Assembly (NCBI RefSeq): GCF_002261335.1
Contig: NZ_NEVL01000002.1
Span: 1-64,000 of the forward strand
Direction: 5' to 3'
Source of the DNA: Bordetella genomosp. 1
GTDB lineage: Bacteria > Pseudomonadota > Gammaproteobacteria > Burkholderiales > Burkholderiaceae_B
Length of the DNA: 64,000 nucleotides
The position numbers and the translations under genes were made by a program. The first letter of the stretch is position 1. Every line of letters begins with the position of its first letter. The notes below the pieces were generated by a model, which worked only from the letters and a program-made list of their open reading frames with translations, made no database searches and had not been told where the DNA came from. Of the stretch, positions 38,616 to 49,887 are shown one piece after another.

Positions 38616-40142
38616 TCAGGCCGGATCGGTCGGCGCCAGCGGCAGGGTGATGCGTACCAGCAGGCCGCCGCCGCTGTGGTCGCCCAGCTCGAGCGTGCCG
38701 CCGTGGGCGCGCGTGATGGCCTCGGTGAGCGCGAGGCCCAGGCCCACGTTGCCGGTGCGGGTGCGGGCGTCGTCGAGACGGGCGAACGGCCGCAGCGCCT
38801 CGGCGCGCCGTGGCGCGGCGATGCCGGTGCCGTGGTCGCCCACCTCCAGCACCGCGTGGTTGCCGTCGCGTGCCAGGCGCACGTCGATGGGCGGCGCGCC
38901 GTGGTGCAGGGCGTTGCCGATCAGGTTGTCGAGCAGGCGGCCGAGCGCCACCGCGTCGGCCTGCACGTGCAGGCTGTCGTCCTCGGGCGCGTCCAGCGTG
39001 ATGGCGGTGTTGGTGCTCTGCCAGGCGCCGACGCGGTCGCGCGCCCAGTCCACCATCTCGAGCGGGGCGTAGCGGTAGGCCGCGGGGTCGGTGCCGCGCA
39101 CGAAGCCGATGAACTGGTCCACCATGTGCTGCATGTCCTGGAGGTCTTTGCGCAGGCCCTCCTTGAGCACGGAATCGTCGGCCATCTCGATGCGCAGCCA
39201 CATGCGCGACAGCGGTCCCTTCAGGTCGTGCGGCAGGCCCGAGAGCAGGGTGCGTCGCACCGAGTCGGATTCGGCCAGCGCGTCCAGCATGGCGTTGAAG
39301 CGCTCGCCGAGCGCCCGCGTCTCGTGCGGGCCGGCGGGCTCGACGCGCTGCGGCTGGCCCGCGGCGAGCTGGTCGGCGGCCTGGGCCAGGCGCGTGAGCG
39401 GCCGCGTGATGTGCCAGGAGAACCAGGCCGCCAGCATGAGCACCAGGCCCAGCCCGCCGAGCCAGAAGGCCACCAGCGGCGAGGACACGGGCGGATCCAG
39501 GCGTTCGAGCGGGATCACCAGCCATTCGCGCAGCAGCGGCGCGTCTTCGCTGGCCGGGTTGGGCGCGAGCGAAATGTAGACCTCGGCGCGCGGGCCGCGC
39601 GACAGCGCCACGCGGGTGCCGTCGTTGAGGCGGATGTTGAGCTCGCGCACCAGGTCGCGCAGGTCGCGCCGCACGTCATCGGGGTCATCGTGGGGGTGGC
39701 GCGCGCGCCGCTGCGCCTCCATGCGGCGGAACGCCTCCATGCGCTGTTCGCGTTCGACCGGATCGTCGAGGTCGTCGTCGCGCGGCGGACCGGGCGGGGG
39801 CGGCGGCATGGCGCCCGGCATGAAGCGGTCGGGCGGCGGCATGTTCAGGCGCTGCAGGCGCGCCTCGGCCGGCAGCATGCGCGACCACAGCCGCCATTGA
39901 TTCTGCGACGCGGCCCGCACGAAATCGGCGCGGTCCTCGGCAGGGATCTGCGCCAGCGAGGCGCGCAGCGTGCGGATGGTGGTGGCGATGTAGCCGATCG
40001 CGACGTCCTCCATGAACTTCTGGCGGAAGTACGACACGGTGGCCAGCGTGGCGGCCTGGGTCAGCAGCACCGATCCCAGCACGAGCAGGATCAGCCGCGC
40101 GCGCAGCGAGCGCGGCACCAGGCGTGCGGGCGAGAACGTCAT
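38616..40142 (-). CDS. Two-component sensor histidine kinase
   Basis: A 508-residue inner-membrane kinase. TM1 is at about 15-37 and TM2 at 222-243, bracketing a 185-residue periplasmic sensor. HAMP follows at 245-297 (HITRPLTRLAQAADQLAAG). The phospho-acceptor is His305 in LPHDLKGPLSRM, then the N box LLDNLIGNALHHG, DHGTGI and GNVGLGLAL. The sensor has a strange insert at about 100-165 made of a Pro run (MPPPPPGPP) and an Asp/Glu/Arg/His-rich stretch, possibly metal- or polycation-sensing (inference). It overlaps its response regulator by 4 nt. Confidence 0.93.
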   Translation of the reverse strand: MTFSPARLVPRSLRARLILLVLGSVLLTQAATLATVSYFRQKFMEDVAIGYIATTIRTLRASLAQIPAEDRADFVRAASQNQWRLWSRMLPAEARLQRLNMPPPDRFMPGAMPPPPPGPPRDDDLDDPVEREQRMEAFRRMEAQRRARHPHDDPDDVRRDLRDLVRELNIRLNDGTRVALSRGPRAEVYISLAPNPASEDAPLLREWLVIPLERLDPPVSSPLVAFWLGGLGLVLMLAAWFSWHITRPLTRLAQAADQLAAGQPQRVEPAGPHETRALGERFNAMLDALAESDSVRRTLLSGLPHDLKGPLSRMWLRIEMADDSVLKEGLRKDLQDMQHMVDQFIGFVRGTDPAAYRYAPLEMVDWARDRVGAWQSTNTAITLDAPEDDSLHVQADAVALGRLLDNLIGNALHHGAPPIDVRLARDGNHAVLEVGDHGTGIAAPRRAEALRPFARLDDARTRTGNVGLGLALTEAITRAHGGTLELGDHSGGGLLVRITLPLAPTDPA

Positions 40143-40840
40143 GGCGCGAAGCGGTAGCCGATGCCCCAGACCGTCTGGATCCAGCGCGGCTGCTTGGGAT
40201 CTTCCTCGATCGCGCGACGCAGGCGCAGGATCGCGATGTCGATGGCGCGGTCGTTGCGTTCGCCGCTGTCGTCGTCGCGGGCCAGCGCCAGCAGGCGCTC
40301 GCGCGACAGCGGCTTGCCGGCGTTGCGCACCAGCGCCTCGAGCAGGTTGATCTCGCCGCCGGTGAGTTTCACGGGCGTGTCATCGCGCAGCAACTGGCGC
40401 GTGGTGGGATCGAAGACGAACGGCCCGAAGGAAACCGGCGCGTCCTTGGTGAGGGCCGAGGGGCCGCGCTTGCGCCGCAGCACCGCCTCGATGCGGGCCA
40501 GCAGCTCGCGCGGGTCGAAGGGCTTGCCGAGGTAGTCGTCGGCGCCGGCCTCCAGGCCGATGATGCGGTCGACCGCCTCGTCGCGCGCGGTCAGCAGGAT
40601 CACGGGAATGTCTTCGCCCTGTTCGCGCAGGCGGCGGCACGCATCCGCGCCGTCACCGCCGGGCAGCATGCGGTCGAGCACCAGCAGGTCGGGCACGTAG
40701 CGCGTGATGCGCGCGGCCAGGTCGCTGGCGTCGGGCGCCAGCAGCGTGTCGTAACCGTGGCGGTTGAGGTAGTCGGCCAGCAACTGGCGCAGGGCAGGGT
40801 CGTCGTCGACCACCAACAGCTTGGTATGCGGATTTTCCAT
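40139..40840 (-). CDS. ompR: OmpR-family response regulator
   Basis: A 233-residue regulator with a receiver domain (acidic pair Asp12-Asp13, phospho-acceptor Asp56 in DLLVLDRMLPGGDG, Lys106 in DDYLGKPFDP). The winged-helix DNA-binding domain covers about 135-232 (VKLTGGEINLLEALVRNAGK, ending QTVWGIGYRFAP). It closely follows the OmpR rather than the PhoB pattern. It precedes the kinase and overlaps it (ATGA). The gene is divergent from the usher-like gene with a 180-nt AT-richer gap, so that gene is a candidate target. Confidence 0.93.
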   Translation of the reverse strand: MENPHTKLLVVDDDPALRQLLADYLNRHGYDTLLAPDASDLAARITRYVPDLLVLDRMLPGGDGADACRRLREQGEDIPVILLTARDEAVDRIIGLEAGADDYLGKPFDPRELLARIEAVLRRKRGPSALTKDAPVSFGPFVFDPTTRQLLRDDTPVKLTGGEINLLEALVRNAGKPLSRERLLALARDDDSGERNDRAIDIAILRLRRAIEEDPKQPRWIQTVWGIGYRFAP

Positions 40841-41020
40841 GGATGCCAGTGTCGTTCGCGGCCCGCCAGGGGGCAAGTGGGAAGAAATCGATTGAAAAAT
40901 ATAACGGTAACCAGCCGACCCTGCGTGCACGCCATGCCTGGGCTTAGAATAGCCGGCTCGTGCCCGCCGGCCTTCAAGCAGGCGAGACTTCCCGTGCCGT
41001 TTTTTTAAGATCGTTTACAG

Positions 41021-42463
41021 ATGTGGCGCCGCAGACTTTCTAAACTGATTCGCAATATGGCTGCTCGCGAACGTGAAGAAAAGCGGGTCTCGCGCACCAT
41101 CCTGGCCACGGTACTCGGCGCCAACATGGCGCTGGCCGCCTGCGCCGCGCCCGACGGCCCCACCCCGGTTTCATCCCCTGCCACGCCGCCCGCCGCAGCG
41201 GCGGCGCGTCCTGCCGCGCAGGCCAAGGCGCCGGCGCGCCTCGTCGCCTCCAACGAGATTTCACGATATGGCATCGGCGTGCTGTCGCCGGTCCAGCCGC
41301 AGCCGGTCGCGCCCGCCTCGCAGCTCGATGCCTACGCCTTGCCGCCCGAACCCGATCCCTGCCTGGCCGTGACCTCGCCCGATGCCGATGCCGCGGCGGC
41401 GCCGCCGGCCGCCGCGCCCGGCGAGGGCCTGCAGGTGCAGGACACCCCGCCGCTGGGGCTGGACGCCGCACCGGCCGCGCCCGCTGCCGCCCCGGCGATC
41501 GAGTGCGCGTCGCCGTTTCCGGCGGCCTATGACACCACGCCGAACTCGGCCGCCTACTCCTTCGACATCGACGCCGCCGACCTGGCCGCCGCCCGCCCGG
41601 TGGGCGGCATGGGCATCACGGCGCCGCGCGCGCGCTGGTTCTCGGCCGTGAGCTCGGTGCCGACCTCTTCGTACTCCGGGCGCAGCTGGCGCTACACGCC
41701 CGACGTGGGCGGCCCCTCGCTGGGCGTGGGCAACATCACCAGCGCGGCGCCCTCGTGGGGCAGCAGTGCGCCCATCGGCGGCATTCAGCTGTCCGAGCGC
41801 AGTGGCACCGGCCTGCGGGCCGGCGAGCTGGGCTATGCCTCCTCGATCGGGCGCCTGAACCTCATGGACCCGGCCGCGACCTCGGGCGCGGTCGACTACG
41901 GCGCCTCGGCCGGCAGCGGCATGGTGCGCTACGGCCTGACCTCCGACGTCACGCTCGAAGGCCAGATGCAGTCGGCGCCGCAGCTCAGCACGCGCGGCTT
42001 CGGCACCACCTACCGGGCCGGCGACATCGGCACCTTCCAGGCCGGCGCCACGCAGAGCAGCTTCGATTCGGTCAACGCCTGGCGCTACCGCTTCGGCTAC
42101 AGCGTCACGATGTCGGATGCGGTCACCCTGGGCGTGACCGGCGAGGACATCGGCGCCGGCTTCAACGACCTGTCTTCCTACACCGGCGGCGCCTCGAGCG
42201 CGCGCCAGATGCGCAGCACGCTGTCGGCGGGCGTGCCGATCTCGGGCTGGGGCACGCTCAGCGGCACCTACACCTCGGGCGTGATCGACAACAACGACCC
42301 CAACGAACGCCGCGTCGGGCTCGAGCAGAGCATGCTGCTCGCGCCCAAGGTGCAGTTCGCGCTGGGGGCCGACCGCGATCTCGTCACCGGCGAATACGGC
42401 TGGCGCGCGCGCCTTTCCATGCCGGTCGACACCTTCATGCGCGGCCGCTGGTTCGGCTTCTGA
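41021..42463 (+). CDS. Predicted outer-membrane beta-barrel, usher-like protein
   Basis: A 480-residue protein. The N-terminal 40 residues hold a hydrophobic segment ending ALAAC, a possible lipobox. Next comes an Ala/Pro-rich region of about 130 residues. The C-terminal 300 residues are alternating, Gly/Ser/Thr-rich strands (GMVRYGLTSDVTLEGQMQS, FGTTYRAGDIGTFQAGATQS) typical of a barrel and reminiscent of fimbrial ushers. It ends in Phe (RGRWFGF), the usual outer-membrane signature. It is much shorter than a true usher (over 800) and has no chaperone or pilin genes nearby. An alternative start is ATG 41057. Function unknown. Confidence 0.7.
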   Translation: MWRRRLSKLIRNMAAREREEKRVSRTILATVLGANMALAACAAPDGPTPVSSPATPPAAAAARPAAQAKAPARLVASNEISRYGIGVLSPVQPQPVAPASQLDAYALPPEPDPCLAVTSPDADAAAAPPAAAPGEGLQVQDTPPLGLDAAPAAPAAAPAIECASPFPAAYDTTPNSAAYSFDIDAADLAAARPVGGMGITAPRARWFSAVSSVPTSSYSGRSWRYTPDVGGPSLGVGNITSAAPSWGSSAPIGGIQLSERSGTGLRAGELGYASSIGRLNLMDPAATSGAVDYGASAGSGMVRYGLTSDVTLEGQMQSAPQLSTRGFGTTYRAGDIGTFQAGATQSSFDSVNAWRYRFGYSVTMSDAVTLGVTGEDIGAGFNDLSSYTGGASSARQMRSTLSAGVPISGWGTLSGTYTSGVIDNNDPNERRVGLEQSMLLAPKVQFALGADRDLVTGEYGWRARLSMPVDTFMRGRWFGF

Positions 42464-42542
42464 CACGGTCGTGCAGCGGGAGAAACGGGGCCGGCTCAAA
42501 CGGGGCGTAAAATCCCCGTCATGATGCTATTGGCTGCTACTC

Positions 42543-44372
42543 ATGTCTGAAGAACGCGCTCTGGGCGTGCTCGAGCGCGTTTTCGGTTACGAATCCTTCC
42601 GCGGCGACCAGCAGGCCATCGTCCAGCACGTCATCGACGGCGGCGATGCCCTGGTCCTGATGCCCACCGGCGGCGGCAAGTCCCTCTGTTACCAGGTGCC
42701 CGCGCTCGTGCGCGAGGGCACCGGTATCGTGGTCTCGCCGCTCATCGCGCTGATGCAGGATCAGGTCGACGCGCTCACCGAGCTGGGCGTGCGCGCCGCC
42801 TACCTGAACTCCACGCAAGACTGGCGCATCACGCGCGAGGTCGAGCAGGAATTCCTCAACGGCCAGCTCGACCTGCTCTACGTGGCGCCCGAGCGGCTCC
42901 TGACCGACCGCTGCCTGCAGTTGCTCGAGCGCGGCAATATCGCGCTGTTCGCCATCGACGAGGCGCACTGCGTGTCGCAGTGGGGCCATGATTTCCGGCC
43001 CGAATACCTCGGGCTGTCGATGCTGCACGAGCGCTGGCCCAACGTGCCGCGCATCGCGCTCACCGCCACGGCCACCGCCGAGACCCGGGTCGAGATCGCG
43101 CAGCGGCTCGCGCTCGATGATGCGCGCCATTTCGTCGCCAGCTTCGACCGCCCCAACATCCGCTACCGCATCATCGAGAAAAACGAGGTGCGCAAGCAGC
43201 TGCTCGACCTGATCCAGAGCGAGCACGAGGGCGATTCCGGCGTGGTCTACTGCCTGTCGCGCGCCCGGGTCGAGGAGACCGCCGAGTTCCTGTGCAACAA
43301 CGGCATCAATGCCTTGCCCTATCACGCCGGCCTGGCCGCGCAGGTGCGGGCCGAAAACCAGTCGCGCTTCCTGCGCGAGGACGGCATCGTGATGGTGGCC
43401 ACCATCGCGTTCGGCATGGGCATCGACAAGCCCGACGTGCGCTTCGTGGCCCACATCGACCTGCCCAAGTCGGTCGAGGGCTACTACCAGGAAACCGGCC
43501 GCGCCGGCCGCGACGGCCTGCCGGCCACCGCCTGGCTGGCCTACGGCCTGCAGGACGTGGTGCAGCAGCGCCGCATGATCGACGAGTCGCCCGGCGACGA
43601 GACCTACCGCCGCCGGCTCGGGCAGCAGCTCGACGCGATGCTGGGCCTGTGCGAAACGGTGGAATGCCGGCGGGTGCGCTTGCTGGCCTATTTCGGCCAG
43701 ACCATCACCGCCTGCGGCAACTGCGACGTCTGCCTCGACCCGCCCCAGGCCTGGGACGGCACCGTGGCGGCGCAGAAGGTGCTGTCGGCCGTGTATCGCC
43801 TGGGCCGCGAGCGCGGCCAGCGCTACGGCGCCGGCCACATCATCGACATCCTGCGCGGCAAGAGCACCGACCGCACCCGCCAGAACGACCACGAATCGCT
43901 CAGCGTGTTCGGCATCGGCGAAGACCTCTCCGAAACGGCGTGGCGCGGCGTGCTGCGCCAGCTGCTCGCGCAGGGCCTGCTGATGGTCGACACCGACGGC
44001 TACGGCACGCTGGCCCTCACCGAAGACAGCCGCACCGTGCTCAAGGGCGAACGCCAGCTCATGCTGCGCCGCGAGCCCGAGAAGAAGGCGCGCGCCGGGC
44101 GCGGCGGCAGCACCCGCGCCAAGGCCCCGATCATCGACCTGCCGGCCGAGGCCCAGCCCGTGTTCGAGGCGCTGCGCGCCTGGCGCGGCGAGGTGGCCAA
44201 GAGCCATGGCGTGCCGGCCTACGTGATCTTCCACGACGCCACCCTGCGCGAGATCGCGCTGGCCCAGCCTGATTCGATCGACGCGCTCGGCCACATCAGC
44301 GGCGTGGGCGCGCGCAAGCTCGAGGCCTATGGCGAGGAGATCCTGCGCACCGTCTCCAGCCCCCGGCTGTAG
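42543..44372 (+). CDS. recQ: ATP-dependent DNA helicase RecQ
   Basis: A 609-residue 3'-5' helicase of the RecF recombination pathway. Walker A is PTGGGKSLC (Lys46), Walker B is IDEAHC (139-143) followed by [11 protein letters not shown]. Motif VI is [10 protein letters not shown]. The zinc-binding Cys cluster ([17 protein letters not shown], then CGNCDVC) and the RQC winged helix follow. An HRDC domain closes the protein (about 535-605, ending [17 protein letters not shown]). All domains are present. Confidence 0.96.
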   Translation: MSEERALGVLERVFGYESFRGDQQAIVQHVIDGGDALVLMPTGGGKSLCYQVPALVREGTGIVVSPLIALMQDQVDALTELGVRAAYLNSTQDWRITREVEQEFLNGQLDLLYVAPERLLTDRCLQLLERGNIALFAIDEAHCVSQWGHDFRPEYLGLSMLHERWPNVPRIALTATATAETRVEIAQRLALDDARHFVASFDRPNIRYRIIEKNEVRKQLLDLIQSEHEGDSGVVYCLSRARVEETAEFLCNNGINALPYHAGLAAQVRAENQSRFLREDGIVMVATIAFGMGIDKPDVRFVAHIDLPKSVEGYYQETGRAGRDGLPATAWLAYGLQDVVQQRRMIDESPGDETYRRRLGQQLDAMLGLCETVECRRVRLLAYFGQTITACGNCDVCLDPPQAWDGTVAAQKVLSAVYRLGRERGQRYGAGHIIDILRGKSTDRTRQNDHESLSVFGIGEDLSETAWRGVLRQLLAQGLLMVDTDGYGTLALTEDSRTVLKGERQLMLRREPEKKARAGRGGSTRAKAPIIDLPAEAQPVFEALRAWRGEVAKSHGVPAYVIFHDATLREIALAQPDSIDALGHISGVGARKLEAYGEEILRTVSSPRL

Positions 44373-44391
44373 CCGGCGGCGCGCGCAAGGA

Positions 44392-44415
44392 AAAAGGGCC
44401 CGCGAGGGCCCTTTT
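44392..44415. terminator. Bidirectional terminator between recQ and ruvB
   Basis: AAAAGGGCCC and GGGCCCTTTT arms around a GCGA tetraloop, 19 nt after the recQ stop. It is symmetrical, so it can end both convergent transcripts. Confidence 0.85.
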
Positions 44416-44487
44416 CCCTGGGTGCCGGCCGTGCAGCGCGCGCCGAGGGGTGGACCGGGCGTCGCGCCGGCCGCGGCCGGCGCGGCG

Positions 44488-45555
<1,068 letters not shown>

Positions 45556-45701
45556 GGCAATCGGGAAAGCGGGCGGCGGCCCTGGGATCGTACACCCCGG
45601 GCGGCAGGGTGCATTGACCGATTTTCGCATGCCCGGCGCGCTTGCGGCGGACCCCCGCTCAGGGCAGAATCAAAGCACTCCTGACGAACGAGGGCAGCGT
45701 G

Positions 45702-46622
45702 ATGCGTATCCTTGTCATCGGCGGCACCGGATTCATCGGCCGCCATCTGGTGGCCCGCCTGTCGGCGGCCGAGCACCGGGTGCTGGTGCCCACGCGCGCG
45801 ATCGCCCGCGGGCGCGACCTGCAGGTGCTGCCCACGGTCACCGTGGTGCAGGCCGACATCCACGACGATGCCGCGCTCGACGACCTGCTGCGCCAGGCCG
45901 ACGCCGTGGTCAATCTCGTGGGCCTGCTGCACGGCAACCGCGGCCGTCCCTACGGGTCCGATTTCGCCCGCGCCCACGTGCGGCTGCCCGAGCGCATCGC
46001 GCAGGGTTGCGTGCGCAACGGCGTGCACCGCATGCTGCACATGAGCGCGCTCGGCGCCGATCCGGCCGGGCCCAGCATGTACCAGCGCTCCAAGGGCGAC
46101 GGCGAGGCCGCCGTGATCGCCGCCTTTGCGGGCGCCCACGAGGCCGCCTGGACCTTCTTCCGGCCCTCGGTGGTGTTCGGCCCCGACGACCGCTTCACCA
46201 ACACCTTCGCCGGCCTGGCGCGCTGGTTTCCGTTCCTGCCCATCGCGGGCGCCGATGCGCGCATGCAGCCGGTCTACGTGGGCGACGTGGCCGACGCCAT
46301 GATGGCCGCGCTGGCCAACAATCACACGCGCGGCAAGGTCTACGAGCTCGGCGGCCCGCAGGTCTACACGCTGGGCGAGCTGGTGCGGCTGTGCGCACTC
46401 TGGAGCGGCCATCCGCGGCCCGTGATCGCCGTGCCGATGGCGCTGGGCCGGCTGCAGGCCGCGGTGCTGGGCCTGTTGCCCGGCGATCCGCTGATCTCGA
46501 ACGACAACCTCGATTCGCTGGGCGTGCCCAATGTGTTGAGCGGCCCGATGGCGCCCGAGCTCGGCCTGGTGCCCACCGCGCTCGACGCGCTGGCGCCGCG
46601 CTATCTGTCGGGCCGGGGGTAG
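45702..46622 (+). CDS. NDUFA9-like atypical SDR (NAD(P)-binding, complex I assembly type)
   Basis: A 306-residue atypical short-chain dehydrogenase with GGTGFIGRHLV at residues 7-17 and the block MLHMSALGADPAGPSMYQRSK-type sequence (first part MLHMSALGADP), where the usual Tyr-x3-Lys is present as YQRSK. It resembles the complex I NDUFA9 family of bacterial proteins, whose role is not clear (quinone or lipid binding has been suggested). Cytoplasmic. It is oriented against its ruvA and ruvB neighbours. Confidence 0.85.
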   Translation: MRILVIGGTGFIGRHLVARLSAAEHRVLVPTRAIARGRDLQVLPTVTVVQADIHDDAALDDLLRQADAVVNLVGLLHGNRGRPYGSDFARAHVRLPERIAQGCVRNGVHRMLHMSALGADPAGPSMYQRSKGDGEAAVIAAFAGAHEAAWTFFRPSVVFGPDDRFTNTFAGLARWFPFLPIAGADARMQPVYVGDVADAMMAALANNHTRGKVYELGGPQVYTLGELVRLCALWSGHPRPVIAVPMALGRLQAAVLGLLPGDPLISNDNLDSLGVPNVLSGPMAPELGLVPTALDALAPRYLSGRG

Positions 46623-46691
46623 GGGCCGGCGGCGCCGTGCGGCGAGCGGCCAGCGGCCGATCGCGTGCAGCGGGCGGCGCGTCGAGGCAAA

Positions 46692-46722
46692 AAAAATGGC
46701 GGCACCGCGTGCCGCCATTTTT
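46692..46722. terminator. Bidirectional terminator between the SDR gene and ruvA
   Basis: AAAAATGGCGGCAC and GTGCCGCCATTTTT arms around a CGC loop, a 14-bp perfect stem with A and T runs on both sides. Confidence 0.88.
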
Positions 46723-46749
46723 GCGTTCTGCGTGCGGGCCGGGCGCGGC

Positions 46750-47322
46750 TCAGCGCACCAGCGACTTGAGCGCGAGCCGGATGCCATCCGACACGCTCAC
46801 GCCTTCCGGCAGGCCCTTGAGCGCGGCCTGCGATTCCTTGTCGGAGTAGCCCAGCGCCAGCAGCGCATTGAGGATGTCGGCCTGGCCTTCCTGGATCGGG
46901 TGCGCGCTCGCACCGATGTCGGCGCCGAGCTTGCCGCGCATCTCGAGCAGCAGGCGCTCGGCCGTTTTCTTGCCGATGCCCGGCACGCGCGTGAGGCGGC
47001 CGGCCTCCTGCAGCGTGATGGCCTGTGCCAGGTCGGCCACCGACAGGCCCGACAGCACCGACAGCGCGGTGCGCGCGCCGATGCCGCTCACCTTCACCAG
47101 CTCGCGGAACGCGCTGCGCTCGCTGGCGGTGGCGAAGCCATACAGCAGGTGCGCGTCTTCGCGCACCACCAGATGGGTGTAGAGCGTGACGCGCGCGCCG
47201 TTTTCGGGCAGGGCGTAGAGCGTGCTCATGGGCACGTCGATGTCGTAGCCCACGCCGTTCACGTCGACACAGACGACGGGGGGCGATTTCTCGATCAGGG
47301 TTCCGGTGATGCGTCCGATCAT
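46750..47322 (-). CDS. ruvA: Holliday junction DNA helicase subunit RuvA
   Basis: Tetrameric Holliday-junction-binding protein, 190 residues. The OB-fold N-terminus is [17 protein letters not shown], the helix-hairpin-helix region [19 protein letters not shown] and [16 protein letters not shown], and the C-terminal RuvB-contact domain [19 protein letters not shown]. Transcribed after purH and ruvC on the same strand, 78 nt from ruvC. Confidence 0.96.
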   Translation of the reverse strand: MIGRITGTLIEKSPPVVCVDVNGVGYDIDVPMSTLYALPENGARVTLYTHLVVREDAHLLYGFATASERSAFRELVKVSGIGARTALSVLSGLSVADLAQAITLQEAGRLTRVPGIGKKTAERLLLEMRGKLGADIGASAHPIQEGQADILNALLALGYSDKESQAALKGLPEGVSVSDGIRLALKSLVR

Positions 47323-47400
47323 GGCGTCAGGAAAGAAGAGTGGGGCGCGTGCGCCGATGCCGCGATTCTATACGCTGGCGCGGCGCGGGGCCGGCGCGGC

Positions 47401-47952
47401 TCAGCCGAGCAGGCGGCCGTTGCGCAGGCGCGTGCGGCCGCTGCTGTTGCCCAGCGCGGTGCCGAGGGCGGCCACGCGGTCCTGCAGCGGACCCACGTGC
47501 GAATGGCAGAGGGCGCAGGCCAGCGCGTCGGCCGAGTCGGGCGCGGGCGTGCCGTCGAGCTTGAGCAGGTGCTGCACCATCATCTGCACCTGTTCCTTGG
47601 CGGCGCGGCCGGTGCCGACCACGGATTTCTTGATCTGCAGCGCGGTGTACTCGTGCACGTCGAGCCCGCTGTCGGCCAGCGCGCACAGCGCCGCGCCGCG
47701 GGCCTGGCCCAGCAGCAGCGTGGAAGCGGGATTGGTGTTGAGGAACACGATTTCGAGCGCGGCCACGTCGGGCCGCGTCTCGCGGGCCACCTCGCGCAGA
47801 TTGTCGAGGATGACCTTGAGCCGTTCCGGCAGCGACAGCGTCGGCGGTACCACGATGGTGCCGCTGGCGACGTATCGCGCACGCATGCCTTCGGCGTCGA
47901 TCACACCGAAACCGGTGCGGCGCAGGCCGGGATCGACGCCGAGGATGCGCAT
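47401..47952 (-). CDS. ruvC: Crossover junction endodeoxyribonuclease RuvC
   Basis: Holliday junction resolvase of 183 residues. Catalytic acids: Asp7 in [13 protein letters not shown], Glu in [11 protein letters not shown], and the C-terminal pair in [14 protein letters not shown]. The ATG shares one base with the purH stop (TGATG), so the two are coupled. Confidence 0.96.
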   Translation of the reverse strand: MRILGVDPGLRRTGFGVIDAEGMRARYVASGTIVVPPTLSLPERLKVILDNLREVARETRPDVAALEIVFLNTNPASTLLLGQARGAALCALADSGLDVHEYTALQIKKSVVGTGRAAKEQVQMMVQHLLKLDGTPAPDSADALACALCHSHVGPLQDRVAALGTALGNSSGRTRLRNGRLLG

Positions 47953-49541
47953 CAGTGACGGAAGTGGCGGGTGCCGGTCAGGACCATGGCGATGCCATGC
48001 TCGTCGGCGGCGGCGATGACTTCGTCGTCGCGCACGCTGCCACCCGGCTGGATCACGCAGGTCGCGCCGGCGGCCACGACCACGTCGAGGCCGTCACGGA
48101 ACGGGAAGAACGCGTCGGACGCCACGGCCGAACCGGCCAGCGTCAGGCCGGCGTTCTCGGCCTTGATCGAGGCGATGCGGGCCGAGTCGATGCGGCTCAT
48201 CTGGCCGGCGCCCACGCCGAGGGTCATGCCGTTGCCGACGAACACGATGGCGTTGGACTTGACGTACTTGGCGACCTTCCAGGCGAACGACAGGTCGTTC
48301 ATTTCCTGCTCGGTGGGCTGGCGCTTGGTCACGACCTTGAGCGCGTCGCGCGGCACGTTGTAGGCGTCCGGGGTCTGGACCAGCCAGCCGCCGCCCACGC
48401 GTTTGACGTCGAAGGCGTTCTGGCCGACACCGGCCGGCACTTCGAGCACGCGCACGTTTTTCTTGGCGGCGAGGATGGCCAGCGCGGCGCCGTCATAGGC
48501 GGGCGCGAGCAGCACTTCGAGGAACTGGCCGCTCACGGCTTCGGCGGTGGCCGCGTCGACCGGACGGTTGAAGGCGATGATGCCGCCGAAGGCCGAGGTG
48601 GGATCGGTCTTGAAGGCCTGGCGGTAGGCGGTCAGCGGATCGGCGGCCACGGCCACGCCGCACGGGTTGGCGTGCTTGACGATGACGCAGGCCGGGGTGT
48701 CGAAGCTGCGCACGCATTCCCATGCGGCGTCGGCGTCGGCGATGTTGTTGTACGACAGTTCCTTGCCCTGCAGCTGGCGGTAGTTGCCCAGCAGGCCGGC
48801 CGGACGCTGCGCGTCGACGTAGAAGGCCGCCGACTGGTGCGGGTTCTCGCCGTAGCGCAGGGCCTGTTCCTGCTTGACCTGGATGGTCAGGGTGCCGGGC
48901 CATTCGTTGCGGGCCGGCACGGCTTCCTGGGCCGGCGCGGCTTCGGCCAGGCTGGTCAGGTAGGCGGCGATGGCGCCGTCATACGAGGCGGTGTGGGCGT
49001 AGACCTTGGAGGCCAGCTCCAGGCGCAGCGCGAACGAGGTCGAGCCGCCCTTGTCCATCTCGGACAGCACGCGCGAGTAGTCGGCCGGGTCGATCACGAC
49101 CGTCACGCCACCGGCTTCGGTGCCGTGGTTCTTGGCGGCGGCGCGCAGCATGGCCGGACCGCCGATGTCGATGTTCTCGACCGCGTCGGCGAAGGTGCAG
49201 TCGGGCTTGGCCACGGTTTCGCGGAACGGATACAGGTTCACGACCAGCATGTCGATGCGGTCGATGCCGTGTTCGGCGATGGTGGACAGGTGCTCGGCGC
49301 TGTCGCGGCGGGCCAGCAGGCCGCCGTGGATCTTCGGATGCAGGGTCTTGACGCGACCGTCCAGGATTTCGGGCGAACCCGTGTGGGCGGCAACCTCGGT
49401 CACGGTCAGGCCCGACTCCGACAGCAGGCGGGCGGTGCCACCGGTCGAGAGCAGGCGCACGCCGCGGGCGGCCAGCGCACGGGCGAATTCGACGATGCCG
49501 GTCTTGTCGGACACCGAAAGCAGGGCGGTTTCGATTTTCAT
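47952..49541 (-). CDS. purH: Bifunctional AICAR transformylase / IMP cyclohydrolase
   Basis: Catalyses the last two steps of IMP synthesis, 529 residues. The N-terminal MGS-like IMP cyclohydrolase domain ([46 protein letters not shown]) is followed by the transformylase domain ([20 protein letters not shown] with the catalytic Lys-His, [15 protein letters not shown]). The ATG at 49541 matches the family start. It overlaps ruvC by one base. Confidence 0.97.
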   Translation of the reverse strand: MKIETALLSVSDKTGIVEFARALAARGVRLLSTGGTARLLSESGLTVTEVAAHTGSPEILDGRVKTLHPKIHGGLLARRDSAEHLSTIAEHGIDRIDMLVVNLYPFRETVAKPDCTFADAVENIDIGGPAMLRAAAKNHGTEAGGVTVVIDPADYSRVLSEMDKGGSTSFALRLELASKVYAHTASYDGAIAAYLTSLAEAAPAQEAVPARNEWPGTLTIQVKQEQALRYGENPHQSAAFYVDAQRPAGLLGNYRQLQGKELSYNNIADADAAWECVRSFDTPACVIVKHANPCGVAVAADPLTAYRQAFKTDPTSAFGGIIAFNRPVDAATAEAVSGQFLEVLLAPAYDGAALAILAAKKNVRVLEVPAGVGQNAFDVKRVGGGWLVQTPDAYNVPRDALKVVTKRQPTEQEMNDLSFAWKVAKYVKSNAIVFVGNGMTLGVGAGQMSRIDSARIASIKAENAGLTLAGSAVASDAFFPFRDGLDVVVAAGATCVIQPGGSVRDDEVIAAADEHGIAMVLTGTRHFRH

Positions 49542-49608
49542 AGCGGTTGGGGATGTTGCGTCCGGGTGGGGCCAGGCCCAGGCCACGGGCGGGGGATCGG
49601 AAAAATCT

Positions 49609-49848
49609 TCAGGGCTGGATGTTGTGGGCCAGCAGCTTCTTGCGCAGGGTGTTGCGGGTGATGCCCAGCATTTCGGAAGCGCGCGACTGATTGCCGTTGG
49701 AGCGTTCCAGCGCCACCTCAAGGACCGGGCGCTCGACGCAGCGCATCACCATGTCCCACATGTCGTGGGGCTCGGAGTCTCCCAGGTCTTCGAAATAGCG
49801 CTCCAGGCTGGCGCGCACGCATTCTTCCAGGACATCTTTCTTGCTCAT
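49609..49848 (-). CDS. fis: Fis family nucleoid/transcription regulator
   Basis: A 79-residue Fis-like protein. The C-terminal helix-turn-helix is [20 protein letters not shown] and the N-terminal half is the dimerising helix pair. It is shorter than E. coli Fis (98 residues), as usual in betaproteobacteria. It follows dusB by 39 nt on the same strand, which parallels the dusB-fis operon of enterobacteria. Confidence 0.93.
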   Translation of the reverse strand: MSKKDVLEECVRASLERYFEDLGDSEPHDMWDMVMRCVERPVLEVALERSNGNQSRASEMLGITRNTLRKKLLAHNIQP

Positions 49849-49887
49849 TGGAGTACAGATATTTTTATGTGTTGGTGGTACTGGCGG

